This document shows, one piece after another, positions 33,824-41,859 of a DNA stretch of 64,000 nt. The notes below the pieces were generated by a model. The model searched no databases. It was not told the DNA's origin and was given only the letters and a program-made list of their open reading frames with translations. The translations under genes were made by a program, and so were the position numbers. Within the stretch, counting starts at the first letter, position 1. The number at the start of each line of letters is the position of its first letter. The stretch lies in assembly GCF_023347275.1 (NCBI RefSeq), contig NZ_CP094468.1, positions 682,001 to 746,000 of the forward strand, read 5' to 3'. Origin of the DNA: Faecalibacterium sp. I3-3-89 (GTDB lineage: Bacteria > Bacillota > Clostridia > Oscillospirales > Ruminococcaceae).

Positions 33824-36073
33824 ATGGCAAAGAAATCAAGCAAAAAGACCCTGAAGCCTGTCCGCCCCCAGCTGGGCGAGGGCGTCGAAATACTGAACGC
33901 TGGCAGCGTGCTGGAAGACCCCATCACCCGCACGCTGGAAACGAACTATATGCCCTACGCTATGAGTGTCATCGTCAGCCGCGCCCTGCCGGAGATCGAC
34001 GGTTTCAAGCCCGCCCACCGCAAGCTGCTGTATACGATGTATGAGATGGGCCTCATCAAGGGTGCCCGCACCAAGTCGGCCAATATCGTGGGCAGCACCA
34101 TGCACCTCAACCCCCACGGCGACGCCGCCATCTACGACACGATGGTGCGCATGGGCCGGGGCAACGAGAGCCTGCTGGTGCCCTTCGTGGACAGCAAGGG
34201 CAACTTCGGCAAGGCCTACAGCCGGGATATGTCCTGCGCCGCAGCCCGCTACACCGAAGCCAAGCTGGAAAGCGTCTGCGAAGAGCTGTTCCGGGACATC
34301 GACAAGGAGACGGTGGACTTCGTGCCCAACTACGACGGCACCACCACCGAGCCGACCCTGCTGCCCGTGACCTTCCCCACCATTCTGGCCAACAATACGC
34401 TGGGCATCGCCGTCGGCATGGCCTGCAACATCTGCTCCTTCAATCTGGCGGAGCTGTGCAACACCACCATCGCCCTCATGAAGGATGCCGGCCACGACAT
34501 CGCCACCACCATGCCCGCCCCGGATTTCGTGGGCGGCGGTCAGATCTTATACGACGAAGCCCAGATGCGGGACATCTTCGAGAATGGCCGGGGCAGCGTG
34601 AAGGTACGCGCCCGCTACGCCGCTGTGCCGGGCGAAAATATGATCGAGATCACCCAGATCCCGCCCACCACCACGGTGGAAGCCATCATGGACAAGATCG
34701 CCGAGCTGGTCAAGACGGGCAAGGTCAAGGAGATCAGCGATATGCGCGACGAGACCGACCTGAACGGCCTCAAGCTCACCCTCGACCTCAAGCGGGGCGT
34801 GGACGCGGACAAGCTGATGGCCAAGCTCTTCAAGGCCACCCCGCTGGAAGACAGCTTCAGCTGCAACTTCAACATCCTCGTCTCGGGCCAGCCCCGGGTC
34901 ATGGGCGTGCGGGAGATCTTGCAGGAGTGGACGGCCTTCCGGATGGAGTGCGTCCGCCGCCGCACCTACTACGACCTCCACGGCAAGGAAAAGCGCCTCC
35001 ACCTGCTCAAGGGTCTGGCGGCGATTTTGATGGACATCGACAAGGCCATCCACATCATCCGCACCACGGAGGAGGAGACGGAGGTCGTGCCCAACCTGAT
35101 GATCGGCTTTGGCATCGACGAAGTACAGGCCGACTATGTGGCGGAGATCAAGCTGCGCCATCTCAACCGGGAATATATCCTCAAGCGCACCGGCGAGATC
35201 GAGCAGCTGGAAGCCGACATCGCCGACCTGAACGACATCCTCGCAAAGCCCGCCCGCATCCGCAGGATCATCATCAAGGAGCTGGGCGACGTGGCAAAGA
35301 AGTACGGCCAGCCCCGCCGCAGCGAGATCCTGTACGACCTGCCCGAGGAAGAGGGCGGCGCCGAAGAAGAGGCCGTGCCGGATTATCCCGTCACCGTCTT
35401 CTTCACCCGCGAGGGCTACCTGAAGAAGATCCCGCCCCAGAGCCTCCGCACAGCCGGTGCCCACAAGCTCAAGGAGGGCGACGAGATCATCCGGCAGGTA
35501 GAGACGCGGAACAATGTGGAAGCGCTTTTCTTCACCGACCGGCAGCAGGTGTACAAGGTGCGTCTGGCGGAGCTGGAAGACGGCAAGGTGGCCCAGATGG
35601 GCATTTATCTGCCGGGCCGGCTGGGCATGGACGAGGGCGAAGCCATCCTCTCGATGGTCATCACCTCCGACTACAGCGGGCAGATGCTCTTCTTCTTTGC
35701 CAGCGGCAAGTGCGCGAAGATCCCGCTCAGCTCCTACGCCACCAAACAGAACCGCCGCAAGCTGCTGAAAGCCTACTGCGATAAGGAGCCGCTGGCGGCG
35801 ATGCTCTTCCTCCCGGAGGAGACGGAGCTTGCCATCCGCACCAGTGCGGGCCGGATGCTGCTGGTCAGCACGGCGCAGATCGCCGCCAAGGCCACCCGCG
35901 ACAGTCAGGGCGTGGCGGTCGTGACCCTGAAAAAGAACCAGACCATCGCCTCCGTCGTCCCGGCGGATACGCTGGAGCTGGCCAACCCCCACCGTTACCG
36001 CGTCCGCAGCCTGCCTGCGACCGGTGCGCTCATCCGGGCGGAGGATGAAGGGGAGCAGATGACGCTGCTGTGA
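33824..36073 (+). CDS. parC: Type IIA topoisomerase subunit A (ParC/GyrA-like)
   Basis: 749 residues. The cleavage domain contains YAMSVIVSRALPEIDGFKPA, the quinolone-region counterpart STMHLNPHGDAAIYDTMVRM and the catalytic Tyr in AAARYTEAKL. A coiled-coil gate region follows (residues ~370-490), then a C-terminal beta-pinwheel from about residue 520 (PVTVFFTREGYLKKI). The gyrase-type GyrA box (QRRGGKG-like) is not visible, which favours a decatenating topoisomerase IV-like enzyme. AGAGGATAG precedes the ATG. Cotranscribed with the B subunit. Confidence 0.88.
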   Translation: MAKKSSKKTLKPVRPQLGEGVEILNAGSVLEDPITRTLETNYMPYAMSVIVSRALPEIDGFKPAHRKLLYTMYEMGLIKGARTKSANIVGSTMHLNPHGDAAIYDTMVRMGRGNESLLVPFVDSKGNFGKAYSRDMSCAAARYTEAKLESVCEELFRDIDKETVDFVPNYDGTTTEPTLLPVTFPTILANNTLGIAVGMACNICSFNLAELCNTTIALMKDAGHDIATTMPAPDFVGGGQILYDEAQMRDIFENGRGSVKVRARYAAVPGENMIEITQIPPTTTVEAIMDKIAELVKTGKVKEISDMRDETDLNGLKLTLDLKRGVDADKLMAKLFKATPLEDSFSCNFNILVSGQPRVMGVREILQEWTAFRMECVRRRTYYDLHGKEKRLHLLKGLAAILMDIDKAIHIIRTTEEETEVVPNLMIGFGIDEVQADYVAEIKLRHLNREYILKRTGEIEQLEADIADLNDILAKPARIRRIIIKELGDVAKKYGQPRRSEILYDLPEEEGGAEEEAVPDYPVTVFFTREGYLKKIPPQSLRTAGAHKLKEGDEIIRQVETRNNVEALFFTDRQQVYKVRLAELEDGKVAQMGIYLPGRLGMDEGEAILSMVITSDYSGQMLFFFASGKCAKIPLSSYATKQNRRKLLKAYCDKEPLAAMLFLPEETELAIRTSAGRMLLVSTAQIAAKATRDSQGVAVVTLKKNQTIASVVPADTLELANPHRYRVRSLPATGALIRAEDEGEQMTLL

Positions 36074-36098
36074 TTTTATAATTTATAAGATGAACGGG

Positions 36099-36697
36099 TG
36101 CGCGCGCTTGTGGCGCGGGTTAAATCGCTCTTACGGTGGGGCTTAGTTCTCTTTTGCGTGCCAAAAGAGAACCAGAAAAGCACCCGCTACTTTCGAGGCG
36201 CGGGAGGCACGAGAAAGGGGCTGCTCGCCCCTTTCAGACCCCGAAGGAGAGGTCGAAACGGAAAAAAGCTAGCCGCTGCGCTAAACGCTTTTTTCTCGTT
36301 TCTCCGACTTGCTGCTTCGCAGCTGGTGTTACGCCCTTGCAGGGCGTGAAGTTCAGCAGAGACGTGAAATCTTCGGCGGAGCCGTAAATGGGAGAAGCAC
36401 AAAAAAATGCGTTTAGCGAAGCGGCTAGCATTTTTGGGCTTCGACTTCCTCTTTGGAATTGTTAAGGGCGAGCAGCCCTTAACTCGTTGCGGGGAGAGTG
36501 GAGTCCAGAGGTAGGGAGGGGGGAGTCGAAACACCCCTCCCTGCCTCTGGCCCGCGCGGAGCGCAAGCCGCTTGACCAAAAGAAAAAACTTAATCCGCGC
36601 TACCAGCGCGAGAACCATTTCTGGTTCTCTTTTGGCACGCAAAAGAGAACATTAGCCTTAACGAAAAAGCGCTCTGCCCCGCGCCACCAGCGCGAGA
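36099..36697. repeat. ~600-bp imperfect palindrome (MITE-like element) between parC and rlmH
   Basis: The 28-bp end arms at 36147-36174 and 36622-36649 are perfectly inverted (core CTTTTGCGTGCCAAAAG). Further pairs are nested: GGCGCGGG (36112) with CCCGCGCC (36678), and the arm at 36263-36295 with 36400-36436 (core GCGTTTAGCG-AGCGGCTAGC). The centre is near ACGCCCTTGCAGGGCGT (36331-36347). The right half carries ~110 bp extra, including its own GAGTCGAAACAC-type hairpin (36525-36560). No convincing gene lies inside. Confidence 0.85.
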
Positions 36698-36726
36698 TAC
36701 CACACAATAAAAGAGGAACAATAACA

Positions 36727-37212
36727 ATGCAGAACATCGACTTGATTTGCGTCGGCAAGCTCAACGCGAAGTATTTCGCCGAGGGCGTGGCCGAATACCA
36801 GAAGCGTCTGGCGGCGTTCGCGTCTTTCCGCATCGTCGAGCTGCCGGAGGAGAAGATCGAAGAGAAAAATGCCTCCGACGCTGTGGTGAAAAAAGCGCTG
36901 GACAAGGAGGGCAAAGCCATCCTCGCCAGCGCCCGCAAGGGCGCGGCCATCGTGGCCATGTGCATCGAGGGAAAGCAAATCTCCTCCGATGAGCTGGCGC
37001 AGTTCCTCGCCGACCGTGCAAACAGCGGGGCGGGGGATGTGGCTTTCGTCATCGGCTCATCCCACGGCCTCTCGGAGGAGGTCAAGCGTGCGGCGGCGCT
37101 CAAGTTCAGCATGGGCCGCATCACGATGCCCCATCAGCTGGCCCGCCTCGTCCTCACGGAACAGATCTACCGCGCCTGCACCATCAACGCGGGGATGAAG
37201 TATCATAAATAA
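36727..37212 (+). CDS. rlmH: 23S rRNA pseudouridine-1915 N3-methyltransferase RlmH
   Basis: 161 residues, the family length. SPOUT-fold motifs are clear: FVIGSSHGLSEEVK (SAM-binding knot) and the C-terminal HQLARLVLTEQIYRACTI with INAGMKYHK at the end. It methylates Psi1915 in helix 69 of 23S rRNA. The ATG at 36727 has AAAGAGGAACAATAAC upstream and lies 30 bases after the palindromic element, so its promoter may lie within or beyond that repeat. Confidence 0.96.
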   Translation: MQNIDLICVGKLNAKYFAEGVAEYQKRLAAFASFRIVELPEEKIEEKNASDAVVKKALDKEGKAILASARKGAAIVAMCIEGKQISSDELAQFLADRANSGAGDVAFVIGSSHGLSEEVKRAAALKFSMGRITMPHQLARLVLTEQIYRACTINAGMKYHK

Positions 37213-37220
37213 GAATGGTG

Positions 37221-37262
37221 CGCAAAGGGCGCTGTCCGGGAACGGGCGGCGTCCTTTTTGCG
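37221..37262 (+). terminator. Terminator after rlmH
   Basis: CGCAAAGGGCGCTGTCCG pairs imperfectly with CGGGCGGCGTCCTTTTTGCG; the T-run lies at the end of the second arm. Confidence 0.7.
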
Positions 37263-37300
37263 TGGAGAGAGTGTGGAAAAGGGTAGGCTTTCTGTTGTCC

Positions 37301-37400
37301 AACCTCTCAGTCTCACTTCGTTCGACAGCTCCCCTTGTAGGGGAGCCTCTGGCGAAGAGGCAAAGCTTCATGGAATGCCAAGGCCTCCCCTCGATAGGAG
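37301..37400. repeat. Intergenic repeat copy R2
   Basis: Starts AACCTCTCAGTCTC and contains GACAGCTCCCCTTGTAGGGG, GCCTCTGGCGAAGAGGCAAA and GCCAAGGCCTCCCC. This matches the reverse complement of the 57579-57712 copy but lacks its last ~35 bases. Confidence 0.8.
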
Positions 37401-37495
37401 CGGTTGTATTTCGCTGTCCCTTTCTGTGAATTTGTGGAAAATGCACGGTTTGGATAGAGATAATTTGTAAATGTGATAAAAATGCGAAAAAGATA

Positions 37496-37528
37496 TTGAC
37501 AAATCTATTCGGGGGGGGGGGGTATAAT
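37496..37528 (+). promoter_or_regulatory. Promoter with a 12-G tract in a 21-bp spacer, candidate phase-variable switch
   Basis: TTGACA (37496-37501) and TATAAT (37523-37528) are both perfect consensus but 21 bases apart. The last 12 spacer bases are an uninterrupted G run (37511-37522). Loss of four G would restore the optimal 17-base spacing. The lipoprotein gene starts 75 bases downstream. Confidence 0.75.
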
Positions 37529-37602
37529 GAGGCCACAGGCCGACAGCCGGAAATGGATGGCCTGCCTGTATAATTTATTTTTACTTATGGAGGCAAAAAA
37601 TC

Positions 37603-38166
37603 ATGAAAATGGCAAAGAAACTTCTGGCCCTCGTCCTGACCGGCGTCATGGCAATGTCCATGCTGACCGGCTGCGCAAGCATCTCTTCTCGTCAGGTCGC
37701 TGACGAGCTGGAGGGTATGCTGAAGGCCGCTAACCCCAAGGCTACCGTCAAGGCTGTCGATGACGATCTGGCAAAAAAGGCAGTCGATGCTGCTAAGACC
37801 ACTGACGGCAAGCTCAAGGCTGAGGCTACTCTGAAGGCTGACGTCAAGACTGCACTGAGCAAGGATAACAACGATAAGTACGTCTGGTACGACTGCTTTG
37901 AGACCAAGGATCTGAAGAAGGGTGATAAGGCTCAGAAGATCGCCAAGAAGATGATGCTCGTGATGCCCATTGCCACAACGATCAACACCGGTGCCGCTGT
38001 CAACTACAGTGACGTCAAGGTCGATGGCAAGAGCGGCACTGCCATCGAGGCTGGCAACGAGTTTAAGCTGAGCATGAAGGAGTTCACCATCGGCAGCGGC
38101 AAGGATGCAAAGGATTACGTCATGGTCGTTGTCACCTGCAAGGCTCAGGTCAAGTCTGCTTCCTGA
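37603..38166 (+). CDS. Surface lipoprotein of unknown function, behind the poly-G promoter
   Basis: 187 residues: lipoprotein signal peptide (KLLALVLTGVMAMSML) with lipobox LTGC at Cys23 or nearby, then a small Lys/Asp/Ala-rich soluble domain (KATVKAVDDDLAKKAVDAAK; ETKDLKKGDKAQKIAKKMML; KDYVMVVVTCKAQVKS). No family recognised. GGAGG is nine bases from the ATG at 37603. Monocistronic: it has its own promoter and a strong terminator. Surface exposure plus the G-tract promoter suggest ON/OFF switching of a cell-surface antigen or binding protein. Confidence 0.85.
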   Translation: MKMAKKLLALVLTGVMAMSMLTGCASISSRQVADELEGMLKAANPKATVKAVDDDLAKKAVDAAKTTDGKLKAEATLKADVKTALSKDNNDKYVWYDCFETKDLKKGDKAQKIAKKMMLVMPIATTINTGAAVNYSDVKVDGKSGTAIEAGNEFKLSMKEFTIGSGKDAKDYVMVVVTCKAQVKSAS

Positions 38167-38207
38167 TTCTTCCAACTAAGCAATTCCCTATTTCTTCGAT
38201 AAAAAAT

Positions 38208-38251
38208 GGCACCAAGGCCCGGAGTGGAGACACCCCGGGCCTTGGTGTTTT
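38208..38251 (+). terminator. Terminator after the lipoprotein gene
   Basis: GCACCAAGGCCCGG and CCGGGCCTTGGTG with a ~12-base loop, then TTTTCAG. Confidence 0.88.
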
Positions 38252-38287
38252 CAGGGAAGGAACGCGGAAGAACAACGCGGTTTGGCC

Positions 38288-38316
38288 TTTACAATCCCCC
38301 CAAAACATGATAAAGT
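38288..38316 (+). promoter_or_regulatory. Probable promoter of glyQS
   Basis: TTTACA (38288-38293), 17 bases, TAAAGT (38311-38316). The leader 38324-38429 contains a GCCCGGCTGCGGGG-type hairpin but no T-box motif. Confidence 0.45.
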
Positions 38317-38429
38317 AAAGATAATGTGCTTTCGACAGGAAAGGCACGCCCGGCTGCGGGGAAAGCGGCCGGGAGAATACTACAACACGACACGGCAAAC
38401 CAGCCGCGGACGGAAAGGATGTACTTACA

Positions 38430-39851
38430 ATGGAACAGAGCGAAAAGACCCTTGATATGATCGTCAATCTCTGCAAGAACCGTGGTTATGTGTTCCCCGG
38501 CTCTGAGATCTACGGCGGTCTGGCCAATAGCTGGGACTACGGCCCTCTGGGCGTCGAGTTCAAGAACAACGTCAAGAAGGCATGGCTGAAGAAGTTCGTG
38601 CAGGAAAGCCCCTACAACGTCGGCCTCGATGCCGCCATCATCATGAACCCCCAGACTTGGGTGACGACCGGCCACGTTTCCAGCTTCTCTGACCCCCTGC
38701 TGGACTGCCGCGCCTGCAAGGCCCGCCACCGCGCCGATAAGCTCATCGGCGAGGAGCACCCCGAGGTCAACGTCGATGCCATGAGCTTCGACGAGATGGA
38801 CACTTTCATCGCCGAGCACGAGGACATCGTCTGCCCCGTCTGCGGCAAGCATGACTTCACCCCCATCCGTAAGTTCAACCTGATGTTCAAGACCGCCATC
38901 GGCGTCACCGAGGACAGCTCTTCGACCTGCTATCTCCGCCCCGAGACCGCACAGGGCATCTTCGTCAACTTTGCCAACATCCAGCGCACCACCCGCCGCA
39001 AGCTGCCCTTCGGCGTGTGTCAGGTGGGCAAGGCTTTCCGCAACGAGATCACCCCGGGCAACTTCACCTTCCGCACCCGCGAGTTCGAGCAGATGGAGTG
39101 CGAGTTCTTCTGCAAGCCCGGCACCGACCTTGAGTGGTTCAGCTACTGGAAGGACTACTGCGAGAACTGGCTGCTGAGCCTTGGCATCAAGAAGGAGCAT
39201 CTGCGCCTGCGTGACCACGAGCCTGCCGAGCTGGCCTTCTACAGCCGCGCTACCACTGACATCGAGTACGCCTTCCCGTTCACCGATTGGGGCGAGCTGT
39301 GGGGCATCGCAGACCGCACCAACTACGACCTGACCCGCCATCAGGAGGCCTCCGGCAAGAGCCTCGAGTATTTCGACAGCGAGACCAATGAGCACTACAT
39401 CCCCTACGTCATCGAGCCGTCTCTGGGCTGTGACCGTGTGGCTCTGGCCTTCCTGTGCGAGGCCTACGACGAGGAGCACCTGACCGACAGCAAGGGCAAG
39501 GAGGACATCCGCACCGTTCTGCACCTGCATCCGGCTCTGGCTCCCTACAAGTGCGCCGTCCTGCCCCTGAGCAAGAAGCTGGGCGACAAGGCCATGGAGA
39601 TCCGCAACGAGCTGAGCAAGTACTTCATGGTGGACTACGACGACACCGGCTCCATCGGCAAGCGCTACCGCCGCGAGGATGAGATCGGCACCCCGTACTG
39701 CATCACCGTGGACTTCGACACCGTGGGCGACGAGGCCAAGGGCATCGCAGCCGACAACTGCGTCACCGTCCGCGACCGCGACACCATGGAGCAGGTGCGT
39801 ATGCCCATCTCCGAGCTGAAGAGCTACATCGAGAGCAAGATCGAGTTCTGA
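38430..39851 (+). CDS. glyQS: Glycyl-tRNA synthetase, dimeric (alpha2) type
   Basis: 473 residues. Class II core: motif 1 region [20 protein letters not shown], motif 2 [20 protein letters not shown] (FRNE), motif 3 [10 protein letters not shown]. The zinc-like pair CRAC ... CPVCGK lies near residues 91-140. A C-terminal anticodon-binding domain follows ([17 protein letters not shown]). This is the eukaryote/archaea-like homodimeric form also found in many Firmicutes. GGAAAGGATG precedes the ATG. It charges tRNA-Gly, two copies of which are encoded at 31 kb. Confidence 0.96.
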   Translation: MEQSEKTLDMIVNLCKNRGYVFPGSEIYGGLANSWDYGPLGVEFKNNVKKAWLKKFVQESPYNVGLDAAIIMNPQTWVTTGHVSSFSDPLLDCRACKARHRADKLIGEEHPEVNVDAMSFDEMDTFIAEHEDIVCPVCGKHDFTPIRKFNLMFKTAIGVTEDSSSTCYLRPETAQGIFVNFANIQRTTRRKLPFGVCQVGKAFRNEITPGNFTFRTREFEQMECEFFCKPGTDLEWFSYWKDYCENWLLSLGIKKEHLRLRDHEPAELAFYSRATTDIEYAFPFTDWGELWGIADRTNYDLTRHQEASGKSLEYFDSETNEHYIPYVIEPSLGCDRVALAFLCEAYDEEHLTDSKGKEDIRTVLHLHPALAPYKCAVLPLSKKLGDKAMEIRNELSKYFMVDYDDTGSIGKRYRREDEIGTPYCITVDFDTVGDEAKGIAADNCVTVRDRDTMEQVRMPISELKSYIESKIEF

Positions 39852-39858
39852 TAAAAAA

Positions 39859-39917
39859 CTTACTTTCGTGAGTAAAAACACAGCCCCGCCGTTGCATTTT
39901 CGGCGGGGCTGTTTTTT
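39859..39917 (+). terminator. Tandem terminators after glyQS
   Basis: A small TTACT-TTCG-TGAGTAA hairpin (39860-39875) is followed by ACAGCCCCGCCG ... CGGCGGGGCTGT (39880-39891, 39901-39912) and TTTTTTAA. Confidence 0.88.
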
Positions 39918-39982
39918 AATACAACGAAAGAAAGTGCTGTCTGGCAAACGGTCAGTACCTTTCCGGCAAGTCAATCACAAAG

Positions 39983-40022
39983 AATGACCGCACGAGTTTG
40001 GTAGGCACGGCGGTCATTTTTT
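39983..40022 (+). terminator. Terminator copy upstream of the type I TA-like locus
   Basis: AATGACCGC (39983-39991) and GCGGTCATT (40010-40018) then TTTT. The same arms form the toxin terminator at 40262-40304, so it insulates or was duplicated with the locus. Confidence 0.7.
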
Positions 40023-40023
40023 G

Positions 40024-40052
40024 TTGAAAAACTACGGAATGTCTGTTATACT
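40024..40052 (+). promoter_or_regulatory. Promoter of the 32-residue toxin-like gene
   Basis: TTGAAA (40024-40029), 17 bases, TATACT (40047-40052). Predicted start ~40059, right at the GAGAGTGCTGCCC arm, leaving a 110-nt structured 5' leader. Confidence 0.7.
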
Positions 40053-40168
40053 TAAAATATGAGAGTGCTGCCCACATACGGCAGGCGGTCTTGCAGCTCT
40101 TTGGCACGGTGTCAGGGAGCCTGCATTGCTGCACCCCTGACGCTTCACTGCGAAAGGGGGGATGGACC

Positions 40169-40267
40169 ATGACGCTTTTGGAGACTTTAGCTCTGCTGAC
40201 GCTGATTGCAACGGTCGGCTTTGGAATGTTCGACATCGCTTGGAAAATCTTCGGCAACAAAAAATGA
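40169..40267 (+). CDS. Small hydrophobic peptide, type I toxin-like (Fst/holin-like)
   Basis: 32 residues: a short start (MTLLET), one hydrophobic helix (LALLTLIATVGFGMFDIAW) and a basic end (KIFGNKK). This is the general form of membrane-acting type I toxins and of the small putative holin-like toxins of Firmicutes. AAAGGGGGG stands seven bases ahead of the ATG, and the stop codon lies inside the terminator stem. An antisense RNA gene converges on its 3' end. Toxicity is inferred from architecture and not shown by sequence. Confidence 0.65.
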   Translation: MTLLETLALLTLIATVGFGMFDIAWKIFGNKK

Positions 40268-40353
40268 CCGCCCCCAGTCTCGCAAACTGAGCGGTCATTT
40301 TTGTGACTAGCCAAAGAGCGAAGACCGTTTGCCGGGCAACACTCTCTTTTTGT
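40259..40353 (-). ncRNA. Predicted antisense RNA of the first type I TA-like locus
   Basis: Minus-strand promoter TTGCCT (40388-40383), 17 bases, TATACT (40365-40360) predicts a start near 40353. The transcript would end at the shared terminator, about 95 nt long. It begins GAGAGTGTTGCCC, closely matching the 5' end of the toxin mRNA (GAGAGTGCTGCCC). Confidence 0.6.
40262..40304. terminator. Bidirectional terminator shared by toxin mRNA and antisense RNA
   Basis: AAAAATGACCGC and GCGGTCATTTTT arms give T-runs on both strands, so convergent transcripts would overlap by about 40 nt. Confidence 0.8.
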
Positions 40354-40491
40354 ATCTATAGTATAGCACGATAACGTGAAAAAGGCAATGGATCTCCTGA
40401 AATTTCAAATATGGACAACTCCCCTGTAAATGGGTTATACTGTTAAGCAGAAAATGCACCGCCGTGTTCTGCACGGCAGAAAGGAATCTTT

Positions 40492-41733
40492 GTGGAAAAC
40501 TTTGACATTCTTCTGAAAAAATATGCCGATTTCATCGTCCGGGTGGGCGTGAACCCTCAGCCGGGCCAGACCCTCATCATCAACTGCTGCCTCGAGGCCG
40601 CTCCGCTGGCCCGTCTGTGTGTGCGCAGCGCCTACGAGGCCGGTGCCCGTGACGTGCTGGTGAACTGGAGCGACAACGACGTCTCCCGCAGCCGGATGGA
40701 GCTGGGCAGCGAGGAGGCCCTGAGCGATTTCAAGTCGTGGCAGCTGCGCCGCTACCTCGACTACGCCGAGAGCGAGGGCAGCGTCTGCGTCCTCCACATC
40801 CATGCCGACGACCCCGAGGTCTACGCCGGTCTGGACGGTGCGAAGATCAGCCGGGTGAACGCCGGTCAGCGCAAGTTCATGGCCCCGTGGCGGGAGTACA
40901 CCATGAACGACCGCGTCCAGTGGTCCATCGCCGCCATGCCCAGCGCCCCGTGGGCCAAGAAGATGTTCCCGGAGCTGGACGAGGCTGCCGCCGTCGAGAA
41001 GCTCTGGAAGCTCATCTTCGACGTCTGCCGGGTGACGAACGGCGACCCGGTCAACGAGTGGAAGGCCCATCTCGACCGTCTGACCGACCTGAAAAACAAG
41101 ATGAACGCCCTCGACCTCGAGAGCGTCCACTTCGAGAGCGCCAACGGCACCGACCTGACCGTGGGCATCGCCGATAAGGCCACTTGGGAGAGCGCCGCCA
41201 GCGTCAGCGAGAAGGGCGTGGTCTTCCTGCCCAACATCCCCACCGAGGAGGTCTTCACCGCACCCCACAAGGACAAGGTGGACGGCATCGTCTACGGCAC
41301 CAAGCCCTACGTCTTCAATGGCCAGCTCATCAAGGGCTTCCATGTTACCTTCAAGGATGGCCGGGTCGTGGAGCACGGGGCTGAGGAGGGCGCAGAGCTG
41401 CTGGGCCAGCTGTTGGACACCGACGAGGGCGCACGCAGCATCGGCGAGGTGGCGCTGGTGCCTGCCTCCAGCCCCATCAACCGCAGCGGCGCGCTGTTCT
41501 ACAGCACCCTTTTCGACGAGAACGCTGCCTGCCACATCGCCTTCGGTGCCAGCTACCCCGGCACCACCGAGAACGGCACCCGCCTGTCGAAGGACGAGCT
41601 GCTGGCCCGGGGCATGAACCAGTCCACCATCCACGAGGATGTCATGGTCGGCGCGGAGGACAGCCATATCACCGGCAAATGCCGCGACGGCCGCACCGTG
41701 GAACTCTTCCGCGACGGCGTCTGGGTGCTGTGA
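40492..41733 (+). CDS. M29-family (thermophilic/AmpS-type) aminopeptidase
   Basis: 413 residues from a GTG start with AAAGGA upstream. Family features: N-terminal YADFIVRVGVNPQPGQTLII, a central GTDLTVGIADKATW segment, and the C-terminal metal-binding part with NIPTEEVFTAPHKDKVDGIV (Glu) plus ALFYSTLFDENAACHIAFG (Glu, His) and HEDVMVG (His, Asp). It releases N-terminal amino acids from peptides in the cytoplasm using a co-catalytic metal pair. Single gene; no partner visible. Confidence 0.92.
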   Translation: MENFDILLKKYADFIVRVGVNPQPGQTLIINCCLEAAPLARLCVRSAYEAGARDVLVNWSDNDVSRSRMELGSEEALSDFKSWQLRRYLDYAESEGSVCVLHIHADDPEVYAGLDGAKISRVNAGQRKFMAPWREYTMNDRVQWSIAAMPSAPWAKKMFPELDEAAAVEKLWKLIFDVCRVTNGDPVNEWKAHLDRLTDLKNKMNALDLESVHFESANGTDLTVGIADKATWESAASVSEKGVVFLPNIPTEEVFTAPHKDKVDGIVYGTKPYVFNGQLIKGFHVTFKDGRVVEHGAEEGAELLGQLLDTDEGARSIGEVALVPASSPINRSGALFYSTLFDENAACHIAFGASYPGTTENGTRLSKDELLARGMNQSTIHEDVMVGAEDSHITGKCRDGRTVELFRDGVWVL

Positions 41734-41757
41734 GAAGAGGATTTTTCACGAAAAAGC

Positions 41758-41786
41758 TTGCATAATTCGCAAGAGTATGCTATATT
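41758..41786 (+). promoter_or_regulatory. Promoter of the rimP-nusA-infB operon
   Basis: TTGCAT (41758-41763), 17 bases, TATATT (41781-41786), start near 41793. Confidence 0.65.
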
Positions 41787-41813
41787 CTAGTAGTACGCTA
41801 TAGTTTTATTGGA

Positions 41814-41840
41814 AAGTGGGCCGCAAGGTCCGCTTTTCTT
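41814..41840 (+). promoter_or_regulatory. rimP leader hairpin
   Basis: AAAGTGGGCC-GCAAG-GTCCGCTTTTCTT forms an imperfect stem with a U-tract just ahead of rimP, resembling the attenuator hairpins known upstream of rimP in Firmicutes. NusA, encoded in this operon, could act on it. Confidence 0.5.
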
Positions 41841-41859
41841 GTTTGTTTGGAGGTTTTTT

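Noticed and set aside
36136..36642. Short open frames inside the palindromic element (83 and 151 codons)
   Set aside because: They run through inverted repeats in both directions, have Arg/Lys/Ala-rich low-complexity translations and no ribosome binding site.
37511..37522. G-tract as a sequencing artefact
   Set aside because: Tract length may be miscounted, but perfect -35 and -10 boxes on each side and a gene directly downstream make a real variable promoter the better reading. The exact count of 12 should be treated with caution.
38252..38429. T-box leader for glyQS
   Set aside because: No AAGGTGGTACCACGG-like sequence and no terminator pair; only an ordinary promoter-like region was seen.
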